From assembly GCA_017549145.1 (NCBI GenBank), contig JAFYVM010000077.1:1-44280 (forward strand): a DNA stretch of 44,280 nt, given 5' to 3'. This document shows positions 35,883 through 44,077 of the stretch, piece after piece (the first letter of the stretch is position 1; each line of letters begins with the position of its first letter). The position numbers were made by a program, and so were the translations under genes. The notes beneath the pieces were generated by a model that did not search any database, was not told the DNA's origin, and saw nothing but the letters and a program-made list of their open reading frames with translations. This DNA comes from Bacteroidales bacterium (lineage in GTDB: Bacteria; Bacteroidota; Bacteroidia; Bacteroidales; UBA932).

Positions 35883-38219
35883 ATGAAAAAGATTTTTTTG
35901 TTTTTGACTCTTGCTATTGCAGTTTCGTGTACGACACAGGTACACCAGAGCAATGTGCTTGATGTTGTTCCTTATCCTAATGATGTTCAGGTGGGAGAGG
36001 GTGTGTTCAACGCCAAGGGAGCCGCGGTAGCATATGATGAGTCTGTTGATGAGGCAAGTGCTAATGTGATCAAGGCTTTTGCTGAGAAACTGGCAGTTGC
36101 CAGTGGAGCGCAGAACGCTGTTAGCGTTGGTACTGCTGACAATGGATTCGTATTCACATACAACGCGGAGATTCCTGCTGAGGCTTACACATTGAACGTA
36201 ACTCCAGAGGCTGTGCGTGTAGAGGCTTCCGGTCTCCGTGGATTCAATTATGCAATCCAGACTATCAAGCAGCTTCTCCCTGTGGAGATTTTTGCTGCTA
36301 AGCCTGCACCGAGAGCATCATGGACTATTCAGTGCGTGACTATCTCAGATGCACCTAGATACTCTTATCGTGGTCTTCATCTTGACGAGGGACGTCATTT
36401 CTTCGGAGTCGAGGCTGTCAAGAGATATTTGGATATCATGGAAGTTCACAAACTCAATAAGTTCCACTGGCATCTCACTGAGGATCAGGGTTGGAGAATC
36501 GAGATCAAGAAGTACCCACGTCTTACAGAGATCGGTGCAGTACGTAAGGGTACCTGCATCAAGAAGGATTTCTCATCACATGACGGAGTTCCATACGGCG
36601 AGGGAATGTGGTATACTCAGGATCAGATCCGAGAGATTGTGGCTTATGCTGCAGCTAAGGGTATTGATGTAATTCCTGAGATTGACCTCCCTGGTCACAT
36701 GCTTGGAGCGCTTGCTGCATATCCTGAGCTTGGATGTACAGGTGGACCATACGAGGTCTGGACTCGCTGGGGCGTTTCTGATGATGTGCTTTGTGCTGGA
36801 AACGAGGCAATCTATGGATTCCTTGAGGATATTCTTACTGAGGTTTGCGAGCTCTTCCCTTATGAATATATCCACCTCGGTGGTGATGAGTGTCCAAAGG
36901 TACGTTGGGAGACTTGCCCTAAGTGTCAGGCTAAGATCAAGGAACTTAAACTTAAGGATAAGGATGGCGAGAAGGCAGAACATTTCCTTCAGAGCTATGT
37001 AATTTCTCGTATGGAGAAGTTCCTCAATTCTAAGGGACGTAAGATCATCGGATGGGATGAGATCCTTGAGGGTGGTATCGCTCCAAACGCGACAATCATG
37101 TCTTGGAGAGGCGAAGGTGGTGGTATCGCTGCGGCTCGTCAGGGACACGATGCTATCATGACTCCTAATTCACATTATTATCTTGACTATTATCAGTCAG
37201 AGGATATTAAGAATGAGCCACACGGAATCGGTGGATATCTTCCAGTTGAGAAGTGCTACTCATATGAGCCTGCTGAGAATGACCTTACTCCTGAGGAGAA
37301 GAAGCATATCCTTGGTATTCAGGGAAATATGTGGACAGAGTATGTGGCTACTGAGGAGCATCTTCAGTATATGATTCTTCCACGTCTTGCTGCTCTTTCT
37401 GAGTGCCAGTGGTGTAATGTCGAGAATAAGAGTTGGGAGCGTTTTTCTGCTGCTGCAGTGAGATTCTGCAAGATGTATGATGTTATGGGTTATAACTATG
37501 CTACTCATATGTTCCAGGTTAAGGGTGATGTTGTAGCTAACCCTACTGAGAAGTCTGCAACTGTGACCCTTTCAACTCAGGGCGATGCTCAGATCAGATA
37601 TACTCTCGATGGAACTAAGCCAGGTAAGAATTCACTTCTTTACACTGAACCTCTTGTTTTGACAGAGAGCTGTGTATTGACAGCCGTGTCTATCAGAAAT
37701 AACGTTGAGCCTAAGTACTATACCAGAAGGTTTGATTTCCATAAGGCTATCGGTAAGAAGGTTACTTTCTCACGTGAGGTGAATACAAGATACGCTAAGG
37801 GTGGGGATGTTAACTTGACTGATGGTGTTCGTGCTAATGAGGTTCATAAGAGTGTTGATTGGACAGCTTGGCGTGGTGATGCAGTGGATCTTGTGGTTGA
37901 TATGGAGAGCACTGAGCCATATAGCAGCGTTTCATTCGGAATGCTCAGCAACAAGTCTTCACGTATTTTCCTTCCAGTTAAGCTTGTTATTGCTGTATCT
38001 GAGGATGGCGTGAACTATACTGAGGTTGCTTCACAGGAGTATGAGATTGAGCCAAAGGATGCACCAGATGATCATATTACAGAGTATTCGTTCTCATTCC
38101 CTGAGACATCTGCTCGCTACATCAAGGTTACTGGAACTCCAGTGGAGGTGCTTCCGGAGTGGCATTACAATGCTGGTGCTCGTGTTTACATTTTCTTTGA
38201 TGAGATTATTGTACGCTAA
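35883..38219 (+). CDS. GH20 beta-N-acetylhexosaminidase, lipoprotein (copy 1)
   Basis: Releases terminal beta-linked GlcNAc or GalNAc by substrate-assisted catalysis. The lipobox is AVSC (Cys16), followed by TTQVHQ with no acidic export signal, so the protein is likely periplasmic-facing (inference). Layout of 778 residues: GH20 N-terminal alpha/beta domain (about 20-145), catalytic barrel (about 150-500) with YRGLHLDEGRHFFG, HWHLTEDQGWRIEIK, and GGDECPKVRW carrying the Asp335-Glu336 pair; a chitobiase-type C-terminal beta domain (about 545-625, IRYTLDGTKPG); and a discoidin-like (F5/8 type C) module (about 645-778, ARYIKVTG). All catalytic motifs are present. It is 16 nt before its paralogue, and both are driven by the promoter at 35816. 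Confidence 0.95.
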   Translation: MKKIFLFLTLAIAVSCTTQVHQSNVLDVVPYPNDVQVGEGVFNAKGAAVAYDESVDEASANVIKAFAEKLAVASGAQNAVSVGTADNGFVFTYNAEIPAEAYTLNVTPEAVRVEASGLRGFNYAIQTIKQLLPVEIFAAKPAPRASWTIQCVTISDAPRYSYRGLHLDEGRHFFGVEAVKRYLDIMEVHKLNKFHWHLTEDQGWRIEIKKYPRLTEIGAVRKGTCIKKDFSSHDGVPYGEGMWYTQDQIREIVAYAAAKGIDVIPEIDLPGHMLGALAAYPELGCTGGPYEVWTRWGVSDDVLCAGNEAIYGFLEDILTEVCELFPYEYIHLGGDECPKVRWETCPKCQAKIKELKLKDKDGEKAEHFLQSYVISRMEKFLNSKGRKIIGWDEILEGGIAPNATIMSWRGEGGGIAAARQGHDAIMTPNSHYYLDYYQSEDIKNEPHGIGGYLPVEKCYSYEPAENDLTPEEKKHILGIQGNMWTEYVATEEHLQYMILPRLAALSECQWCNVENKSWERFSAAAVRFCKMYDVMGYNYATHMFQVKGDVVANPTEKSATVTLSTQGDAQIRYTLDGTKPGKNSLLYTEPLVLTESCVLTAVSIRNNVEPKYYTRRFDFHKAIGKKVTFSREVNTRYAKGGDVNLTDGVRANEVHKSVDWTAWRGDAVDLVVDMESTEPYSSVSFGMLSNKSSRIFLPVKLVIAVSEDGVNYTEVASQEYEIEPKDAPDDHITEYSFSFPETSARYIKVTGTPVEVLPEWHYNAGARVYIFFDEIIVR

Positions 38220-38235
38220 AATTTAACTAAATCAT

Positions 38236-40569
38236 ATGAAAAAGATTCTATTATTTGCTGGCTTGGCTTTAGCTGCAGCATGTACAACTGAGGTTCACCA
38301 GAGCAATATTCTGGATGTGATTCCTTATCCAAATGAGGTGCAGGTGGGTGTGGGTACTTTTAATGCTAAGGGTGCTGCGGTCACATACGAGGAGTCTTTT
38401 GATGAGGTTTCTGTAAATGTGATCAAGGCATTTGCTGATAAACTTTCTGCAATCAGCGGCGTAGCTTCTGTAGCGACTGCCGGTACTGCTGAAACAGGTT
38501 TTGTGTTCGCTTACAATGAGGCTGTTCCAGCTGAGGCTTACACGCTTGACGTGAAGGCTGATGTGGTTCGTGTTGAGGCTTCTGGTCTTCGTGGATTCAA
38601 CTATGCGATCCAGACCATCAAGCAGCTTCTTCCTGTTGAGATCTTTGGAAATACTCCTGCTCCTAAGGCATCATGGACTATGCAGTGTGTGACTGTTTCT
38701 GATGCTCCACGTTTCGGATACCGTGGTCTTCACCTTGATGAAGGACGTCATTTCTTCGGTGTTGAGGAGGTTAAGCGTTACCTTGACATCATGGAGGTAT
38801 ACAAACTTAATAAGTTCCACTGGCATCTTACTGAAGATCAGGGTTGGAGAATTGAGATTAAGAAGTATCCACGTCTTACCGAGGTTGGATCGATTCGTAA
38901 GGGTACCTGCATCAAGAAGGATTTCTCTTCGCATGACGGAGTGCCTTATGGTGAGGGAATGTGGTACACTCAGGATCAGATTCGTGAAATTGTAGCATAC
39001 GCTGCTGCAAAGGGTATTGATGTGATTCCAGAGATTGACCTTCCTGGTCATATGCTCGGAGCGCTTGCTGCATATCCGGAACTTGGATGTACAGGTGGCC
39101 CATACGAGGTCTGGACTCGTTGGGGTGTGTCTGAGGATGTTCTCTGCGCCGGTAATGAGGCTGTCTATACATTCCTTGAGGATGTCTTGACAGAGGTTTG
39201 CGAACTTTTCCCTTATGAGTATATCCACGTAGGTGGCGATGAGTGTCCTAAGGTACGTTGGGAGGCTTGTCCTAAGTGCCAGGCTAAGATCAAGGAACTT
39301 AAGTTCAAGGATGATAAGAATCATAAGGCTGAGCATTATCTTCAGAGTTATGTCATCACAAGAATGGAGAAGTTCCTCAACTCAAAAGGACGTAAGCTCA
39401 TTGGTTGGGATGAGATTCTTGAGGGTGGTATCGCTCCGAATGCGACTATCATGTCTTGGAGAGGCGAGAAGGGTGGTCTTGAGGCTGTACGCCAGGGCCA
39501 TGATGCCATCATGACTCCGAACACATACTTCTATCTCGATTACTATCAGTCTGCTGATATTGAGAATGAGCCTTTCGGAATCGGTGGATATCTTCCTGTT
39601 GAGAAGTGTTATTCTTATGAGCCATATCCTGCTGGAATGACAGAGGAGGAGACAAAGCATATCATTGGTGTTCAGGCTAATATGTGGACAGAATATATCT
39701 CTGAGGTAGATCATCTCCACTATATGCTTCTCCCTCGTCTTGCTGCTCTTGCCGAAGTTCAGTGGTGTAATGCTGACCGCAAGGATTGGGACCGTTTCTT
39801 CAATGCCGCTGACAATTTCTGCAAGGTATATGACGTAATGGGATATAACTATGCAACTCATATCCTCCAGGTGAAGGGTAGTGTAGAGGCTAAGCCTGCT
39901 GAGAACTGCGCAGTGGTTACACTCGCGGCACAGGGTGATGCCCCTATCAGATATACTCTTGATGGTACAGCTCCTACCAAGAGATCTAAGCTCTACACAG
40001 AGCCGCTCGTGATCTCAGAGAACTGCGTACTTACAGCAGCTGCAATGAGAAAGGGAATTGAGCCTAAGAACTATGTCAGAAAGTTTGATTTCCACAAGGC
40101 TGTAGGCAAGGAACTTACTTTCTCTCGCAAGGCGCATAGAAACTATTCTGCTGCAGCTCCTGCAAACCTGATTGATGGTGTTCGCGGTCCAAAGGTCTTC
40201 AAGAGCATCGAGTGGACAGCATGGCATGGCAAGCCAGTTGACCTTATGATAGATATGGCGGAGACTCAGCCATATAGCTCGGTTACTCTTGGAATGCTTA
40301 CAGACAAGCCTTCGCATATCTTCTTCCCAACAAAGATTGCTGTTGCGGTTTCAGAGGATGGTGAGAACTATACTGAAATTGCTGCTCAGGAGTATGAACT
40401 GGAAGGAAAGGATGATCCAGATGGAACCAAGGATTTCACAGTTTCTTTCGCTGAAACATCTGCACGTTATCTCAAGGTGACTGTTGAACCGACTGCTGCA
40501 ATGCCGGAATGGCATCATAAGAAAGGAGGAGCAACATTCATTTTCCTTGACGAAATCATCGTTCGATAG
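38236..40569 (+). CDS. GH20 beta-N-acetylhexosaminidase, lipoprotein (copy 2)
   Basis: A tandem paralogue of copy 1, nearly the same length (777 residues) and collinear to the last residues (FLDEIIVR against FFDEIIVR). The lipobox is AAAC (Cys16). The catalytic Asp335-Glu336 in GGDECPKVRW has the same number in both copies. The barrel is strongly conserved between copies (YRGLHLDEGRHFFGVE, KKDFSSHDGVPYGEGMWYTQ), while the N-terminal and C-terminal non-catalytic domains differ more, so the copies may have diverged in binding or chain-length preference. It has the same chitobiase-type and discoidin-like C-terminal modules. The unit ends in the hairpin at 40602. Confidence 0.95.
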   Translation: MKKILLFAGLALAAACTTEVHQSNILDVIPYPNEVQVGVGTFNAKGAAVTYEESFDEVSVNVIKAFADKLSAISGVASVATAGTAETGFVFAYNEAVPAEAYTLDVKADVVRVEASGLRGFNYAIQTIKQLLPVEIFGNTPAPKASWTMQCVTVSDAPRFGYRGLHLDEGRHFFGVEEVKRYLDIMEVYKLNKFHWHLTEDQGWRIEIKKYPRLTEVGSIRKGTCIKKDFSSHDGVPYGEGMWYTQDQIREIVAYAAAKGIDVIPEIDLPGHMLGALAAYPELGCTGGPYEVWTRWGVSEDVLCAGNEAVYTFLEDVLTEVCELFPYEYIHVGGDECPKVRWEACPKCQAKIKELKFKDDKNHKAEHYLQSYVITRMEKFLNSKGRKLIGWDEILEGGIAPNATIMSWRGEKGGLEAVRQGHDAIMTPNTYFYLDYYQSADIENEPFGIGGYLPVEKCYSYEPYPAGMTEEETKHIIGVQANMWTEYISEVDHLHYMLLPRLAALAEVQWCNADRKDWDRFFNAADNFCKVYDVMGYNYATHILQVKGSVEAKPAENCAVVTLAAQGDAPIRYTLDGTAPTKRSKLYTEPLVISENCVLTAAAMRKGIEPKNYVRKFDFHKAVGKELTFSRKAHRNYSAAAPANLIDGVRGPKVFKSIEWTAWHGKPVDLMIDMAETQPYSSVTLGMLTDKPSHIFFPTKIAVAVSEDGENYTEIAAQEYELEGKDDPDGTKDFTVSFAETSARYLKVTVEPTAAMPEWHHKKGGATFIFLDEIIVR

Positions 40570-40570
40570 G

Positions 40571-40601
40571 TTGTTATTTCAAACAATAAAATGTATATTT
40601 G
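40571..40601 (+). promoter_or_regulatory. Promoter of the corA gene
   Basis: TTG (40571-40573), 20 nt, TATATTTG (40594-40601). The -7 element directly abuts the left arm of the hairpin at 40602, so transcription would start inside that arm and the corA leader would lack a complete hairpin. Confidence 0.6.
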
Positions 40602-40632
40602 CAGGCTTGCATTTTTGTATGCAAGCCTGTTT
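40602..40632 (+). terminator. Hairpin terminating the GH20 unit
   Basis: Perfect 11-bp arms (40602-40612 and 40619-40629) with a 6-nt loop (TTTTGT). Only TTTC follows, so termination may be incomplete. Confidence 0.7.
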
Positions 40633-40657
40633 CGTGTAATATTTAATCGGCCGAGGT

Positions 40658-41611
40658 ATGATTGAGATCTTCTACAAGAAAGACGGACAGATGATGGTTT
40701 CCCAGTCGGAGACTGATTTCGCTATTATCAACTACGATGACGTAATATGGATTGACCTCTTCACCCCTTCAGGCGAGGAGAAGCGTGCTGTTGAGCAGTT
40801 CCTCGGAACAACAATCCAGAATAGAGCGCAGGCGGAAGAGATTGAGATCTCATCTCGTTTCTCTGAGACAGATAAAGCCATCTTCGCTAATACCAGCTTC
40901 CTTATCCCTGGACCGGATGAGTATGCAGAAGAGACAGTTTCATTCATCCTTATCGATAATATCCTTACTACATTGCGTGAGTGCCCGTTGAAGAGCTTTA
41001 CAGACCTTCAGCGTCGACTTATGGCATTCCCTAAGATCTATGATTCAGGTCATGTTGCTTTCCTTAGTATTCTAGAAAATCGTATCGACCTTGATGCCGA
41101 TATGGTGGAGCTCGTTTCAAAGGAAATCAACCAGTATAACAGAAAGGTGAGTGTCGGAGAGGATATCAGTGAGGAATTCCTTATCGATATCAACATCATC
41201 CAGGAGAATACGATGTTGATCCGTGAGAATATCATCGATAAACAGCGAGTTATCTCGAGCATTCTCAAGAGTGCCAACTATCCTAAGGAGTATCAGCCTC
41301 GCCTGAACGTCCTACTCAAGGATATTTCTTCCCTTATCAATCACACTGACTTTGGCTTTGAGCGTCTTGAGTATCTTCAGAATACTGTGCTCGGTATCAT
41401 CAACCTCGATCAGAACAAGATCATGAAGGTGTTCACCTTGGTGTCCCTGATGTTGATGCCTCCGACGCTTATTGCCAGCTTCTTTGGTATGAACGTGTCA
41501 TTCGGCGGATTCTTTACAAACTCAGGCTGGGCTTGGGTGATTATCGTCGTTATGATGCTTCTTTCATTCTACATAATATTCCGAGTATTTAAGAGCAGGA
41601 ATATGTTCTAA
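40658..41611 (+). CDS. corA: CorA-type magnesium/divalent cation transporter
   Basis: An inner-membrane Mg2+/Co2+ channel forming pentamers. The 317 residues have a cytoplasmic alpha/beta and long-helix domain (about 1-255) followed by two C-terminal transmembrane helices. The first (about 257-276, FTLVSLMLMPPTLIASFF) ends with the signature GMN (277-279), the second is WAWVIIVVMMLLSFYII, and the tail ends in the basic segment FKSRNMF. The loop NVSFGGFFTNSGW lies between them. The ATG is preceded by an unusually purine-rich GGCCGAGG. It is not obviously connected with the PUL. The family is certain; ion preference cannot be told. Confidence 0.95.
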   Translation: MIEIFYKKDGQMMVSQSETDFAIINYDDVIWIDLFTPSGEEKRAVEQFLGTTIQNRAQAEEIEISSRFSETDKAIFANTSFLIPGPDEYAEETVSFILIDNILTTLRECPLKSFTDLQRRLMAFPKIYDSGHVAFLSILENRIDLDADMVELVSKEINQYNRKVSVGEDISEEFLIDINIIQENTMLIRENIIDKQRVISSILKSANYPKEYQPRLNVLLKDISSLINHTDFGFERLEYLQNTVLGIINLDQNKIMKVFTLVSLMLMPPTLIASFFGMNVSFGGFFTNSGWAWVIIVVMMLLSFYIIFRVFKSRNMF

Positions 41612-41661
41612 TTGGCGCGTCGTTTGCCTAAGGTCGTTTCAACTGATTAATTATTAGTGGT

Positions 41662-42288
41662 ATGAAACGACTTTTAGCGACCATTATGGTCATTGCCGCC
41701 GGGCTTTCGGTGATAGCCCCCGACATAAGTGCGCAGAACTCCAGTGACGCGCAGGCTTCCAAGAGGAGGCAGAATGTAGAATCCTGGAAACAGGATATGC
41801 AGAAGTTCAGCGCCAAGATCAAGCAAGAACATAAGTTGAATGAACTTGCAGACTCATTGGCCTCTATTCAGGCAATTGCAGCCATGCGCAATCAGGATTT
41901 TGTGCTGCAGATTGACAATGTTACCTTCAGCAACGGTAACACCGTCTTTGTAAATTCCAATGTCAACTTTCTATCTGTCAAGGGAGATAGGGCAGTAGTC
42001 CAGATCTCACCTAGCAACTTTTCTCCGGGACCTAATGGCCTTGGCGGTGTGACTGTGGATGGAATTATCTCTGGCTATCAGATCATGACAGACAAGAAGG
42101 GTAGGGTCAATCTTACCTACAATGTTTCAGGAATCGGATTGAATGCTCAGATTGAGGTCTATATCACTCCTGGATCAAGTAATGCGCAGGCTACAGTCTA
42201 TCCAAATTTCAACTCAAACACGCTCTGGATTTCCGGTACAGTTGTTCCTTATGAAAATGCGGACATAATGGAAGGAAGTTCTCTATAA
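41662..42288 (+). CDS. DUF4251 family exported protein
   Basis: A 208-residue protein with a signal peptide (cleavage ISA|Q after residue 24), then a charged helical segment (KRRQNVESWKQDMQKFSAKIKQE, read in two parts around 35-57) and a beta-rich domain (about 78-200). The domain shows FVLQIDNVTFSNGN, VFVNSNVNFLSVKGDRAVVQ and VNLTYNVSG, which I recognise as the DUF4251 pattern common in Bacteroidales. Function unknown; envelope location is likely. The next gene is 22 nt downstream. Confidence 0.8.
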   Translation: MKRLLATIMVIAAGLSVIAPDISAQNSSDAQASKRRQNVESWKQDMQKFSAKIKQEHKLNELADSLASIQAIAAMRNQDFVLQIDNVTFSNGNTVFVNSNVNFLSVKGDRAVVQISPSNFSPGPNGLGGVTVDGIISGYQIMTDKKGRVNLTYNVSGIGLNAQIEVYITPGSSNAQATVYPNFNSNTLWISGTVVPYENADIMEGSSL

Positions 42289-42310
42289 ACTCTCTTTTAA
42301 TAAGAATATT

Positions 42311-42964
42311 ATGAAAACAATCAAATTCTTGGCGGCATCAGCTCTTGTGCTTATGGCTGCAGCATCTTGTCAGAAGGTTACTTCTTCGCAGGATATGGAC
42401 AATGAATACCTTGTCTATACATCTCCATCTAAGGATGTTGATCTATCTAAATATATGACTTTCGATATCGCAGATAGCCTTCTAGTTATCGGTGAGAAAG
42501 ATAAGCCATATTACTCTCAGTCAAACAATGCCCTTGCTCTCATCCAGGCATTCAGGACAAATATGGAGAACCGTGGTTACATCTACACACCATCCAATCC
42601 TGACGCACAGCTTGGCATCCAGGTGACATTCATTCAGGAGACTCAGCGCTACGTTCAGTATAACACAGACCCATACTGGTGGCTCGGCTATCCTGGTTAC
42701 TGGCCTTCAGGCTATTGGGGAAACTGGACCGGTTGGTACTATCCTTATCCGGTGACCTACACTTACACAACAAATGCACTTATTGCTGATATGGTGGATC
42801 TTACTCCAGTTGTCACAGCAGATGCTTCAAAGCCGTTGACTATCGTATGGTCATCGTACATTGGCGGCCCTGCCAGCTCTAGCATCTACAATGATGTGCA
42901 GAGAATGAGACTTGCTGTCAATCAAGCTTTCGAACAGTCTCCTTATCTCAAACGTGCGGAGTAG
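42311..42964 (+). CDS. DUF4136 family lipoprotein
   Basis: The lipobox is AASC (Cys20). The 217-residue protein matches the DUF4136 pattern: YMTFDIADSLLV near the start, a conserved LIQAFRTNMENRGYIYTPSNPDAQLGIQV block (split around residues 76-104), a Trp/Tyr/Gly/Pro-rich central stretch (YWWLGYPGYWPSGYWGNW region, about 117-145), and a C-terminal NQAFEQSPYL. Function unknown. The aromatic stretch is typical of the family and probably forms a surface loop. It forms a small envelope gene group with its neighbours on both sides. Confidence 0.8.
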   Translation: MKTIKFLAASALVLMAAASCQKVTSSQDMDNEYLVYTSPSKDVDLSKYMTFDIADSLLVIGEKDKPYYSQSNNALALIQAFRTNMENRGYIYTPSNPDAQLGIQVTFIQETQRYVQYNTDPYWWLGYPGYWPSGYWGNWTGWYYPYPVTYTYTTNALIADMVDLTPVVTADASKPLTIVWSSYIGGPASSSIYNDVQRMRLAVNQAFEQSPYLKRAE

Positions 42965-42974
42965 TGACGACGTC

Positions 42975-42995
42975 ATTCCCGACCATATCGGGAAT
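42975..42995 (+). terminator. Hairpin ATTCCCGA/TCGGGAAT after the DUF4136 gene
   Basis: Perfect 8-bp arms with a 5-nt loop (CCATA), 10 nt after the stop codon. There is no T-run; the CATCCTGA repeats begin at the next base, so the hairpin may belong to the repeat element rather than be a terminator. Confidence 0.45.
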
Positions 42996-43085
42996 CTGTC
43001 ATCCTGAACGAAGTGACCCTCCTGTCATCCTGAACGGAGCGACCCTCCTGTCATCCTGAACGGAGCGAAGCGAAGTGAAGGATCT
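42996..43085 (+). repeat. Cluster of three CTGTCATCCTGAACG repeats
   Basis: Two 26-bp units (42996-43021, 43022-43047) of the form CTGTCATCCTGAACGRAGYG + ACCCTC are followed by a longer third unit (43048-43085) that ends AAGTGAAGGATCT like the single copy at 8461. The unit ends ATCCT and AGGAT can pair. The first two units lack the AGGATCT end, as if truncated during tandem expansion. The cluster lies between the DUF4136 gene and the beta-barrel gene. Confidence 0.85.
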
Positions 43086-43113
43086 ATAAACAAATTTTAA
43101 AAACAGAAATATT

Positions 43114-43725
43114 ATGAAACGAATAATATATATCATGGCCATCACACTGGCAGCCCTACTCACTGCAGTCCAGGCCAATGCCCAGATGGGTAAGAGATAC
43201 TATATCAACGGCGGCTGGCAGTTCAATGGAACACTTGCCAATAATGTCGCTGAGAGCGCACAAGGTTATGGCGCCTATATGGAAGGTGGATACTACTTGA
43301 CTCCGATGATTGCAATCGGTGGATTTGCCAGCTTCAATTCCAATGATCAGTACTACGGAACCCAGACCTATACATTTGACGACCATTCTGCTTTGACAAC
43401 TGATTTGACTCGTGTTCTTTATCAGGTGCCATTTGGCTCGACAATCCGCTGCAGATTCATGAGGACACAGTTCCAGCCTTACCTCCAGGCAAAGATCGGA
43501 ACAGAGTACTCAGAGCAGAGCACATACATGTCGACATTTGTAAGCCAGACTGACAACTGGGGATTCTATGTGTCTCCAGAGATCGGCTTCACATGGTTCC
43601 CATTCGATGCCACTGACTTTGGTTTCCAGCTCGCTGTCTACTACAGCTATGCAACCAACCAGAACAAGTCTCTGAACATGAATGGAATCAACAACCTCGG
43701 CTTCAAGCTCGGCGTTGCCTTCTAA
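43114..43725 (+). CDS. Outer-membrane beta-barrel protein (OmpA/OprF-like small barrel)
   Basis: A 203-residue protein with a signal peptide (cleavage ANA|Q after residue 23) and alternating hydrophobic/polar strands ending in the outer-membrane Phe (LGFKLGVAF). Strands are readable at GKRYYINGGWQFNG, GYGAYMEGGYYL, MIAIGGFASF, TQFQPYLQAKIGTEY, WGFYVSPEIGFTWFP, and TDFGFQLAVYYSYA, consistent with an 8-strand porin-family barrel. No peptidoglycan-binding domain is present. Role unknown, probably structural or a small pore. It starts 28 nt after the repeat cluster. Confidence 0.82.
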   Translation: MKRIIYIMAITLAALLTAVQANAQMGKRYYINGGWQFNGTLANNVAESAQGYGAYMEGGYYLTPMIAIGGFASFNSNDQYYGTQTYTFDDHSALTTDLTRVLYQVPFGSTIRCRFMRTQFQPYLQAKIGTEYSEQSTYMSTFVSQTDNWGFYVSPEIGFTWFPFDATDFGFQLAVYYSYATNQNKSLNMNGINNLGFKLGVAF

Positions 43726-43733
43726 GAGGTGTG

Positions 43734-43799
43734 TTACTGCCCATTCGACATGTTTGTCTAGGATCTGCTCGGGAGAACATGTCAACGGATGGGCAGTAA
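43734..43799. repeat. Nested inverted repeat downstream of the beta-barrel gene
   Basis: Outer arms TTACTGCCCAT (43734-43744) and ATGGGCAGTAA (43789-43799) pair perfectly over 11 bp. Inner arms GACATGTT (43747-43754) and AACATGTC (43776-43783) pair over 8 bp. The centre is 21 nt. No T-run follows. It could be a 3'-end RNA structure or a remnant of a short mobile element. Confidence 0.75.
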
Positions 43800-43813
43800 T
43801 ATTGGGTTCAGTC

Positions 43814-43863
43814 GACCGTCAGGCAAAGTTTTTGGCAAAACTCTGTGTGACGGTCCTCTTTTT
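43814..43863 (+). terminator. Terminator-like nested hairpin with T-tract
   Basis: Arms GACCGTCA (43814-43821) and TGACGGTC (43848-43855) enclose a second hairpin (43827-43832 with 43837-43842, loop TGGC), followed by CTC and five T. It probably ends transcription before the tRNA cluster. Confidence 0.65.
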
Positions 43864-43903
43864 AGGTGAAAAGGGATATTAAATAAAAAAAGTTTACAAA
43901 AGA

Positions 43904-43934
43904 TTTGCAAACTAAGAAAAAAAGTGTACCTTTG
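43904..43934 (+). promoter_or_regulatory. Promoter of the tRNA-Lys cluster
   Basis: TTTG (43904-43907), exactly 19 nt, TACCTTTG (43927-43934). The -33 box lies in an imperfect palindrome AGTTTACAAA-AGA-TTTGCAAACT (43891-43913). The first tRNA begins 49 nt after the -7 element. Confidence 0.85.
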
Positions 43935-43983
43935 CAGTCCAATTCGAGAAAACTCGTTTGAGGCACGATTTGGACCAAGGATT

Positions 43984-44056
43984 GATTCGCTAGCTCAGTA
44001 GGTAGAGCACAACACTTTTAATGTTGGGGTCTTGGGTTCGAGCCCCAAGCGAATCA
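43984..44056 (+). tRNA. tRNA-Lys (UUU)
   Basis: The 73-nt cloverleaf has acceptor arms GATTCGC/GCGAATC with discriminator A, D-arm GCTCAGTAGGTAGAGC, anticodon loop CTTTTAA (anticodon UUU) in a CAACA/TGTTG stem, and T-arm GGGTTCGAGCCCC. CCA is not encoded (CGA follows). Confidence 0.97.
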
Positions 44057-44077
44057 CGAAAAAGTTCTTTTATTACT

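Noticed and set aside
36576-37148. Long minus-strand open frames opposite the GH20 genes (also 38671-39336)
   Set aside because: They occur at equivalent places in both paralogues because the sense sequence is conserved; there is no start context or domain.
42996-43085. CRISPR array
   Set aside because: The three units are directly adjacent without unique spacers, vary in sequence, and no cas genes are present.
43891-43913. Imperfect palindrome over the tRNA promoter -33 box as an operator
   Set aside because: It is A/T-rich with a mismatch and could arise from the promoter sequence itself; tRNA promoters rarely use specific operators.
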